Positions 55,406-64,000 of a DNA stretch of 64,000 nucleotides are shown in pieces. Positions within the stretch are counted from its first letter, which is position 1; every line of letters begins with the position of its first letter. The stretch is taken from the NCBI GenBank assembly GCA_903813345.2, contig CAIIXF020000012.1:2705318-2769317 (forward strand). The letters run 5' to 3'. The position numbers were made by a program, and so were the translations under genes. The stretch is from Owenia fusiformis. Taxonomy: Eukaryota; Annelida; Polychaeta; Sabellida; Oweniidae. The notes below the pieces were generated by a model. That model saw only the letters and a list, made by a program, of their open reading frames with translations. It had not been told where the DNA came from and did no database searches.

Positions 55406-56398
55406 CAGGGTGACCGGAAAAAAAGGAGACCATTGAAATAGGTAATATCTCCTAAAATAGACTAGTGACATCAATGAAATTTTGCATACATCAGGACAGT
55501 TCTATGGAAATTTGTTCCTGAAAGTGTCAATACAAGCAGTCAACTGGTTCAGGAGCTATGATCATTTACATAACATGCTCCAAATAGGCGCAATTGAGAC
55601 CAACGCAGAGCTGGATACATTTGGCAAATACCCTTACATATTCCGACCTTGTTATGGCATTACATTTAGCATTTATTGCCACCTTTAGGTCAGCAATTGT
55701 CTCAGGATTGTTTTGGTACACATTGTCTTTCAAATTGCCCCACAAAAAGAAATCAAGTGGATTCAAATTTGAGGTGTATGGAGACGAAGCTTATCTGACC
55801 TATGGCTTCTGACTCAGTGGTCCCACTCAGTTACAGTATCATCCTAAGGAGGTTTTGGGCAGCCCTTGGTTTCCATATGGGATTTAATTGTGCCATATAG
55901 TGGTTTTAGTAACATGGCACTATGCCCAATACCTAAAGTGACTCTTAAGATTGGGTAAATCAGCACTTTGGCAACAGGATGATGAACCACATGTCAGATA
56001 ACCCTTCATTGCCATTACAGCCTAGACTTGAATCCTGCTGATTTCTTTTTGTATGGATATTTGAAAGACAATCTATACCAAAACAATCCTCAGACTATTG
56101 TTGACCTAAAGAAGGCAATCACTGCTATATGTAATGCCATAATAATGCCATAGAGGGCAGAACATGTAAGGGTAGTTTGCCATATGAATCCAACTCTGCG
56201 TTGGTCTCAATTGTGCCTATTTGGAGCATGTTATGTAAATGATCATAGCTCCTGAACCAGTTGAATGCTTGTATTGAAACCTTCAGTAACAAATTTCCAT
56301 ATAACTGTTCCAGTGTATGCAAAATTTCATTGATGGCACTTGTCTAGTTTAGGAGAAATTGATTACTTCAATGGTCTCCTTTTTTTCCGGTCACCCTG
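55406..56398. mobile_element. Inverted-duplicate mariner-like element
   Basis: Ends CAGGGTGACCGGAAAAAAAG and its inverse. The outer ~360 bp of each side are inverted copies. Both sides encode the C-terminal part of a Tc1/mariner-type transposase, one on minus (55566-55766, LDFFLWGNLKDNVYQNNPET) and one on plus (about 56028-56130, DFFLYGYLKDNLYQNNPQT). So the element is a foldback of the transposase 3' end; the catalytic N-terminal part is absent. TA is present at the left (55404-55405) but not at the right. Confidence 0.85.
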
Positions 56399-56504
56399 AG
56401 TATGATGACTTTAGGGGAGAAAACAGTATGCTGAAGATCTGTGACATTAAAAAAATAGACCAAGATCTTATTTGGGGAATAGGCCTAGAGATATCATTTT
56501 TAAA

Positions 56505-56656
56505 TACAGTAAAACATGTTATGTGGAACACCTTAGGTACCTCTAAAAGGTGTTCTATTCGATAGAGGTCCATTTAACATTAAGTCAGTTGGTTTCACTA
56601 ACAGAGGTGTTCCACTTCTAGAGGTGTTCCACCCCCCTATATAAGTTTCACTGTAA
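56505..56656. mobile_element. Pogo-like MITE, relative of 50092
   Basis: TACAGTAAAACATGTTATGT at the left, TTTCACTGTA at the right, GAGGTGTTCCACTT units between. Confidence 0.7.
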
Positions 56657-57510
56657 TGTAATTTTGCATTAATTGCCAATGGTTAACATTTTGTTGGAGA
56701 AGGTATTGTATTAGCTATTTTTTACAAATCAAATGGAAAATATTGAAAAGCAATATATTCAGCCATCTTGCTTAATCAAGCTTCAGACCGATAGAACATA
56801 GTGATTGAGCGTGGGAACCGACGATGATATTCAGCAGCCTTGTTTCCCTCTAATGTTATCCAATTTCTGTTTCTCTCTTACACTGGGGTATTACCCATAC
56901 CCCATAATTCAATGATGAACCCATCACCATCTCCATGTAAATATGAACCTTTAGAAGTTCATTTTTCATGGAGACCATCTTTGAATTCTTGGGTTTAATC
57001 ATTTCATTTATACAGTTTGATAAATGCAGATTCTATCACAGTTACAGACACTACCTTTAAATAGTATGATACAATACACCACATTGCAATATTGTATTGA
57101 ATTTACATAGTAATTTTATTACAGACACTACTTTTAAATATGATACAAAACATCACATTGCAGCTGATTCCTTTTATGTTAACTCCTTCATTCAAATTAC
57201 CAAGAAATTGGTATGTATGAACTGAGCATGTATGAAAATGTTTTGATTTCTCTTTTTGTCATTTTGGTTAATTTAAGTATTCTGTGATTATCATGACATA
57301 ATTTTGGCTTAAATTAGTTTAATTTATTGCCCAATGAAAGAGAACTAAAATATCTTGGAAAAGTAAAGTCATTCAGATATAAATAAGTTACAACATTATG
57401 ACCTCACTAGGAAATACTTTAAATGATACGATACAGAATGACAGACTCCTTGAAATGCAATATATATTTTGATGACAATCACTTCCTCAGAGACAAATCC
57501 AGGAAACATA

Positions 57511-57665
57511 TGTAATGACCTTCAATAGCAAGTAGCTAATACAGTCTTAGCTGTAGTGGCTAGCCTTTATGGCTCAGGGGTAGAGCGTCTGACTCGAGAG
57601 CGGAAGGGTTCGATTCCTGTATGGGGCATTGAATTTAGCACACTCTCTTTTGAGTCCAGTATCTA
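57511..57665 (+). mobile_element. tRNA-derived element, second copy (3' truncated)
   Basis: Starts TGTAATGACC, then AGCAAGT-GCTA...CAGTC..GCTGTAGTGGC, a tRNA-like part at 57563-57627 with GGCTCAGGGGTAGAGC and GGTTCGATTCC, and the tail CATTGAATTTAGCACAC. The right inverted end is missing. The tRNA stems pair poorly, so it is not called a tRNA gene. Confidence 0.75.
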
Positions 57666-57881
57666 GCTCAATGCTCAATTAACACATATGAAGGGAACAG
57701 ATGAAAATCAAACTACATTACAAAAATCTATTACCAAGAAATGCATTTATATTGCATGACCATATCAAAATTTCATCATTGTAATTAAGTACAAATTGTG
57801 TAAAATATGATAATTTTTCTTAACAAATTCTCAATTAAATTCTTTAAACCACTGTATCTTCACAAAATAACTTTTTCATTG

Positions 57882-57970
57882 TACCCAGGCCCGTAGCCAG
57901 GGTTTGCCAAGGGGGGGGGGGGGTTCAGTTTCCCCCGAACCCTGCAAACCCCCTGGCTACGGGCCTGGTA
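57882..57970. mobile_element. 89-bp MITE with CCCGTAGCCAGG ends and G-run
   Basis: AGGCCCGTAGCCAGGG and CCCTGGCTACGGGCCT are perfect inverted arms flanked by TACC/GGTA; a 13-G run fills the centre. Family of 40211-40409. Confidence 0.85.
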
Positions 57971-59525
57971 TCAATAGCATCGCTGTATCTTTGTGAGTAT
58001 TTATTAGCAAAAAGTGTATTTCAGACATTAGCAAAGGAGTATCATTTAATATTCAATTAATATTCGTTTAATATTGATCATGTACTTAAGGTTCATGATT
58101 TAAAATTCTGATCCTGAGCGACTCATTTCTACAAATTAGATTCCATTGAGGTAGACAAAATATAAGAAATCCAGTCTACAAAACACTAGAAGGGTTCTTA
58201 AAGTTACAGTGGCACCAAAGTACTGTATTGAAAGTGTTACAAAATGATAATGTTATCTTTTCAAAAAGCATGCCAGCGTTTACTCCTTTAAATCCTAATT
58301 TTACTACCTGAAAAATAATCTAAGATATGAAATAAAATATAAAGTTATCGAAAAAAGAAGATGACTACATTTAAAAGTGTACTGTAATGTTATGATATAA
58401 ACTTTAAAATCCGAGGATAAATCATGAAAAAAGTTGGAATTAACTGTTTAAACATTTAGAAAATAAGCATGACATGGAATGTTATAAATAAAATATAAAA
58501 ATCATGACATTTTAATCTCAATTCGTATTTGGTTTTTGCTGAATCTTTAAAAATTATGTCTTTTAGGAGGTATAATTTTTGCCACTAGGAATGTTGCTGA
58601 AATATGCTCCTATTTAATTTAGGCATTATCTCCAAAATGTCTTGAAATGAGTAAATATTCAACTACTTGATGCAGATTTCTCCGCGTTATTTAGACAATA
58701 ATATTACCAATACCTATCAAAATGGTAAAATAACTCAACAATATTGGTAAATTAATTTGCTTTCATTTGATATATGAATCAACAATTTTGGCCTTCAATA
58801 ATTAGACTTATATCCCCAAAGATGACATAGGGGTTATATCTGTCTGGGCAGATTTTGACCCCTGTGGTAATCGAAACGTCATTTTAAAACAAATACTTAT
58901 TTATGTGAAATAAATTATATATCAGTCTGTTGGAAAGTCTTCCCAATGATATATGATTTATACATTTTTCTGTAGTATTAAAAATGTTGAAGCAAAACAA
59001 AAATATGGATGTTTTTTTGGCCCACCCTGTATAACGGAGGGTGGGTTGGGGTTAACAAGGGCTTGAATCAAGACTACATTTCCAGCATTTCAATACAACA
59101 TTCAACTGTTTACCTTTACATTTAGTCATTTACCTACAGTACGTATGAATACAAATTGTGTTTCTACATTTACCTAATACAATATATAGTAAGTATATAT
59201 ACAATTTGTGCTTGTACATTTACTAATACATACCATTTACGTATTGCACTTACTTTTTGCACATAAAGCTTGACCTCCATCATATTTTCTTTGACTGGAT
59301 TTTAATTTCTCATGATTTCTTTTGATTCTGGTCACCATATTAAAAATTCTCACCATTCAAGGATTTGCAAAATTCTAAAAATAACATGTTCTGAAAAGGA
59401 CGGTTTTATATTCTGGTTCCCTAAACATATTTGTTGCATCTGACTGCCAATTTTGGGATATAGCTGAAATAATTTGGGTTCCAAACTGGAAACCAGAACC
59501 AAATTCATATTTTTTTCTAAACCTT
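57971..59525. other. AT-rich region 3' of the TLCD4-like gene
   Basis: No coding exon is supported. A mariner-like end (GGCCCACCCTGTATA) lies at about 59018-59032. The 3' UTR of the minus-strand TLCD4-like gene must start here. Confidence 0.45.
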
Positions 59526-59789
59526 TTATACGACCTTTTTCTTGACCACTGTCGCATAAACACCTTTTATCATTTGTTTAAACCAGTAAATCTGTGGCAG
59601 GAGGAGGACAGTGCATCCCACAGTGCACTTCATTGGAATGATCCCTGGGACTTTCCAAATTCCTACACCGCCTGCGTAAACTCCATACATGTAGTACATG
59701 TATATAAAAATGACTATCCTCGAGAGGAAAAATGATACTGTCATAAGAATGCCATTGACTTTGTAAAGCATCGTGTGAGCTAGATTTGC
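59526..59789 (-). CDS. Last exon of a TLC-domain protein, TLCD4 (TMEM56)-like
   Basis: Minus exon 59789-59526 opens after TTTTCAG and ends with TAA (88 codons). It reads LYKVNGILMTVSFFLSRI, then YMYGVYAGG, then two more hydrophobic stretches ending QIYWFKQMIKG and a Lys-rich tail. The N-G-I-L-M-x-x-x-F-F-x-x-R-I pattern, later W-F-K/Y-K-M-x-x-G, and a basic C-terminus are those of TLCD4-type multi-pass proteins with the TRAM/LAG1/CLN8 fold, thought to act in membrane lipid handling. Earlier exons are not found up to 64000, so they lie beyond the window, and the ORF at 60480 would be nested in its intron. Function beyond family is not deducible. Confidence 0.65.
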   Translation of the reverse strand, partial: ANLAHTMLYKVNGILMTVSFFLSRIVIFIYMYYMYGVYAGGVGIWKVPGIIPMKCTVGCTVLLLPQIYWFKQMIKGVYATVVKKKVV

Positions 59790-60479
59790 CTGAAAATAAA
59801 AAAATAATAAAAAATGTTCACTTGGCAGTGATAATAATTCTGAGATTTAATCAACAATGTACATTCAGCACAGTTTATGGTACCGTACAATACTGTAATT
59901 TCAGGGTGCAGATTGGGGGTGTAGTCTTGTTTCAAAACCATGGACAACCCTCCCTATCTACTTTACATCTGTCGTTAAAGTAGATAAGTGGGGGGGGGGT
60001 CCAGGGTATTGAAGCAAGCCTAAGCCTCAAAAATATGTTACTGGAACAACAATTATTGTCAATAAGTTCAAAATTGCATGCACCTTGTTTAATTTAAATA
60101 CAAAACTGCCACCAATGTTTTTGACTTGGCAGTTTATGTTTTGTATATTTGAATGTATTAGCAGGAATAAAGAAAAAAAAGAATTAAAACTCAGATTACT
60201 ACTTACTACATTTTCAAGATGAAATTACCTTTATTACCATATATTTTTTACAAGTACATTGTACACACAGGTACCTCTATGATACAGTAATTTTAGGCCA
60301 AGGCAATTTAAATTCATGCTTTGCATTATTTCGTTTCTTTAGAAAAGTTAGGGGATGAGTTTCTTTTCATTTCAATGTTCAATGTATCCTCAAAAGTTAA
60401 GTCATATATGTAAAATAGAATGGAACATGTATTTTGTCAAAACAAAGTATGCTTTTATCACAAAATGAACGTTTTCAAA

Positions 60480-63400
60480 ATGGCGTCGGATGTAGTCGAT
60501 GTCGTTTCACGCTCCGGTTTTTCGGACCTAGATCCGTGTATGGAAAGACTGTTAGATCAATGTGAATCCAGACCGCACTATGAGATCACGGAGAACCTTT
60601 ATATGGATTATGATGAGCCCTTGCTTCAGGAAGGACGAGATATTCTATTTAGATTAGGGTGGTCCAAAATATGGCGAAAAACCAACTTTGTTTCAGATCA
60701 TCTTCCTCATTTCACTTACTGTTGTCCATGACCTAAAACACCTGCACACCAAATTTTAAGACCCAAATCACATGGGAAATTTACCCACGCTTCGACTGAA
60801 AATTCGGTTATTTCATGATTTTTTGCTATTTTCGATAAATTGTCATCTCCCTTTTCCTGGTATAATATGGTAGATATCTTTTCATAATAAATATTTTTGG
60901 ATGACTCTTTATTACTTCATAATACTTAGGAACCCATACATCAAATTTTGAGACCCAAATCCCATGGGAAATTTACCCACGCTTCGACTGAAAAATTCGG
61001 TTATTTCATGATTTTTTGCTATTTTTGATAAATTGCCATCTCCTTTTCCTGGTATAAAATGTTTCTATTTTTTCATAATAAACATTTTTGTAGGACTCTT
61101 TATTACTTCATAATACTAGGAACCCATACACCAAATGTTGAGACCCAAATCCCATGGGAAATTTACCCACGCTTCGACTGAAAAATTCGGTTATTTCATG
61201 ATTTTTTGCTATTTTCGATAAATTGCCATCTCCATTTTCCTGGTATAAAATGGTAGATGTCTTTTCATAATAAATATTTTTGGATGACTCTTTATTACTT
61301 CATAATACTTAGGAACCCATACATCAAATTTTGAGACCCAAATCCCATGGGAAATTTACCCACGCTTCGACTGAAAAATTGGGTTATTTCATATACAATA
61401 CAATACATCTCTATTTTCCTGGTATTATATGTTTCTATTTTTTGTAATAAATATTTTGGGAGGACTCTTTATTACTTCATAATACGAGGAACCCATACCC
61501 CAAATATGCACCAAATTTTGAGACCCTGGCCCCATGAGAAATTAATTCATGCTTCAACCAAAAATTTGTGATTTTCTGCGAATTTTCTCCTATTTTCAAT
61601 AGATCAACATTAATCTTATATTTAGTTTTTAAACATTTTAGGAGGACATTAATACGTTCTTAATACTAGGAACCCATACATTAAATATGTACCAAATGTT
61701 TAGACCTGAACCCAATGGGAAATTCACGTTTGCTTTGATCATATACTTTTGATTTTTGTTGTTTAGAGCACCATATCATTGTTGTGTGATGTGCAATTTG
61801 TAATAAATTGTATTACACGTTGTCTTAATTATCCTGTTTGGCCTTACATACGTTACATCGTGAAAGATGGTTATATAGTACTTTAAGGTAATTCCTTATT
61901 TTCAGTTTTAATGGCTTCCTAATTGGAGCCCCATGTTTTTTCAGGAACACATAACTCATTCCATTCAGATGCACAAACAGTGTATAAACATAGCACATAG
62001 TACATTATAGAAAATTACTAACCATCAACTAATAATCTAAATACATATTTGAACTCAGTGTAAAATTGAAAGAGCTGACCAAGTATGGAATGAGTTCCAG
62101 AAATAACATTGGACTCCACTTAAAATTTCTGAACATACAGAATTACCTTAAGTGTTTCTCATTGCTCTTCCTATCTTCTACATTGTGTACTTTCAGGGCA
62201 TGAACATTTTCAGAGAAATGACAAAGCTCAGTGGAAGCTCGAATCCCTTGAAGATTTGGTACAGGCTTACTGGTTACAACAGAGACCATGCCATTGATAC
62301 ATTGATCAATCAAAAAATCATTTCTCCAAAGAAAATCAGATTTGATATTTGACCTTACCCTGCAAAGATGTGAGAAAGAATATGACATCTCACACAAATC
62401 AAAACAAAGTCCTGTGATGTATCCCTACTGAAAGCAACAAACCAAATCTTCAAGGCATTTGAGTTGCTGTCGAGTCATCACTTCTTAATATTAACCACAG
62501 TATATAAATGTACAAGTAAAAGATCCTAAATTTTCCCCAAACTACTGAATTTGTCGCCTTTCAATAAGACTTAAAGTCTTGATATTTAGGTGTTTCTTTG
62601 GATTAAGAAGGAATTACCATAATGTTTATTAACATACTATGCCCCTAAAACAGACATCATAAGCTATCATAAGCACCAGTTTTCAGTCAAAGCATGGGTA
62701 ACGTTCTCATTGGATTTGGGTCTCAAAATTTGGTGGATATTTGGTGTATGGGTTTTTAGTATTATGAAGTAATAAAGAGTCCTCAAAAATGTTTATTATA
62801 AAAACATATCGTACCGGGAAAATGGAGACAGCAATTTATTGAAAATCGGAAAAAATGTGAAAATCACAATTTTTCAGTCAAACCATGGGTAAATTTCCCA
62901 TGGGATTTGGGTCTCAAAATTTGGTGTATGGGTTCCTAGTATTATGAAGTAATAAAGAGTCATCCAAAAATATTCATTATGAAAAAATAGAAACATATTA
63001 TACCAGGAAAATGGAGACAGTAATCTATTGAAAATCGGACAAAACTGTGAAAATCACAATTTTTCAGTCAAAGCATGGGTAAATTTCACATGGGATTTGG
63101 GTCTCAAAATTTGGTGTTTAGGCTCCTAGTATTATTAAGTAATAAAGAGTCCTACAAAAATGTTTATTATGAAAAAATAGAAACATTTTATACCAGGAAA
63201 AAGGAGATGGCAATTTATCGAAAATAGCAAAAAATCATGAAATAACCGAATTTTTCAGTCGAAGCGTGGGTAAATTTCCCATGGGATTTGGGTCTCAAAA
63301 TTTGGTGTGCAGGTGTTTTAGGTCATGGAAAACAGTAAGTCAAATGAGGAAGATGATCCGAAAGAAAGTTGGTTTTTCGCCATATTTTGGACCACCCTAA

Positions 63401-63754
63401 TTTAGATTGGCGACAATAAAACTGGATAAGAAATGTACGAGTATATACGGCCCAGCCTCAGCTAGGGGAATGGAACAAACTTTGGATATTAAACCGAAGA
63501 AAAGGCAGGGTGAGACAAAGCTTATTAGTCTTTCTAATGACATTTATGAACTTTACGTCTATGTTAGAGGTCTTGTTGAAGATTTTCCTAGAGGTGTTCT
63601 TGGGACTACTAGCAAAATCCCTGAACTTATCCTGTTCCCGGACTATGGTCCTGTGAACATCTCACTCTTTTGCCTGTGCGATTACAACATGGGAGAATTT
63701 TTTACGCTTCTTACACTTCAGATACCTACTTCAATAGATTCCTTGGTATTTTAG
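60480..63754 (+). pseudogene. Unrecognised 173-codon ORF split in frame by a transposon
   Basis: 60480-60653 encodes 58 residues from MASDVVDVVSRSGFSDL to QEGRDILFR (ATG in CAAAATGGCG). The frame is then entered by a 2,747-bp element flanked by TTTAGA. After the right TTTAGA copy, 63407-63754 continues in the same frame for 115 residues (start LATIKLDKKCTS, basic IKPKKRQGETKL, then SNDIYELYVYVRGLVEDF) to TAG. Removing the element plus one target copy restores one uninterrupted frame with no lesion, so the insertion looks young. No family is recognised; the protein would be small, acidic at its N-terminus and without a signal peptide or membrane span. It could be an ordinary host gene with a null allele in the sequenced haplotype. 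Confidence 0.7.
60654..63400. mobile_element. 2.7-kb foldback DNA transposon with tandem-repeat arms
   Basis: Ends TTAGGGTGGTCCAAAATATG and the inverted CATATTTTGGACCACCCTAA; target duplication TTTAGA (or ATTTAGA). Each arm carries four or so tandem ~175-190-bp units with CATGGGAAATTTACCCACGC and TTCGACTGAAAAATTCGG, so arms are roughly 0.7-1 kb. The centre (about 61750-62690) has only short frames (62143-62397 minus, 84 codons, not recognised), so it is non-autonomous. The superfamily is not identified. Confidence 0.9.
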
Positions 63755-63943
63755 CATTCTTTTCGTGTAGTTGAATCCACAATTGTCTGGGTTTATCGGC
63801 AGAACGAAGACATTTTCGTTTTTGATCGCAATATTTGCGTGTAACATTTAACTTATTTCAACCGTCAAATTCCTCCATATTGGTACTTCCGGTCCACATC
63901 CAGGACAGTCATACGGGGGATTCCCCTTTTAAATCCAACCGCC
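63755..63943 (+). promoter_or_regulatory. Candidate promoter of the next gene
   Basis: The stretch before the ATG at 63944 has ACTTCCGGT at 63885-63893 (ETS-type site) and is less AT-rich than its surroundings. It is short because the previous ORF ends at 63754. Confidence 0.4.
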
Positions 63944-64000
63944 ATGTTGAAAAGTGATGGAATCTCTCTCGATGAAAAAGAAAAATGTTCCGGTTCTGCC
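63944..64000 (+). CDS. Start of a gene running off the right edge (hypothetical)
   Basis: ATG in CCGCCATG is followed by 19 open codons (MLKSDGISLDEKEKCSGSA) to the window end. A second ATG at 63956 in another frame is also open. The upstream ETS-type site and near-Kozak context support a start, but too little is present to identify a protein. Confidence 0.35.
   Translation, partial: MLKSDGISLDEKEKCSGSA

Noticed and set aside
57563-57627. Functional tRNA gene
   Set aside because: A and B boxes are good, but anticodon and T stems pair poorly and the flanks belong to a dispersed element.
63407-63754. Independent 115-codon gene
   Set aside because: The first codon is TTG and the frame continues exactly from 60653 across a transposon target duplication, so it is the second half of one ORF.

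Overview
This is animal (metazoan) nuclear DNA. It is AT-rich and gene-sparse, with long introns that have canonical GT-AG borders and a dense load of DNA transposons, foldback elements, minisatellites, tRNA-derived elements and a tyrosine-recombinase retrotransposon. A secreted fibrinogen-related protein, CubicO/beta-lactamase-like serine hydrolases, a 'pearl'-like element with a central tandem array and CCGT-type microsatellites together suggest a marine invertebrate, most likely lophotrochozoan (mollusc-like). The species cannot be fixed from sequence alone.

Layout. 1-4609 is a near-palindromic foldback element carrying relics of a mobile-associated gene. Two minus-strand copies of a secreted beta-lactamase-like gene follow. 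Copy A (5091-6369) shows exons 1-3 and runs off the left edge. Copy B (7627-18075) can be assembled into nine phase-compatible exons (1,944 nt, 647 aa); its 5.3-kb intron 7 holds a candidate plus-strand nested gene (12471-13390). 18537-20292 is a hairpin-ended repeat containing 11 satellite monomers. A decayed fibrinogen-related pseudogene (20745-21098) precedes an intact two-exon one (23798-25127). DDX52/Rok1, an RNA helicase of ribosome biogenesis, follows on minus with 15 exons (26561-34323, 580 aa). It shares a 273-bp bidirectional promoter, carrying TCTCGCGAGA and CCGGAAGT motifs, with a plus-strand seven-exon gene (34597-52826, 354 aa). That gene encodes a single-pass membrane protein with a JmjC/cupin-like region in which I find no iron-binding residues. 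Its intron 5 contains a complete A1-ORFs-B1-A2-B2 tyrosine-recombinase retrotransposon (40841-47668). The right end holds the last exon of a TLCD4-like gene (minus), an unrecognised ORF split in frame by a 2.7-kb transposon (60480-63754), and the start of another gene at 63944.

Two patterns stand out. First, at five separate exons of DDX52 and the cupin gene, the 3' splice site plus the start of the exon has been duplicated, or tandemly amplified up to about 25 times, upstream of the real exon. Second, several insertions can be read exactly because an empty site or uninterrupted reading frame survives: a TA-flanked MITE in one arm of the palindrome, and the transposon in the 60.5-kb ORF. All exon models were built by hand from splice signals, phase and protein continuity.
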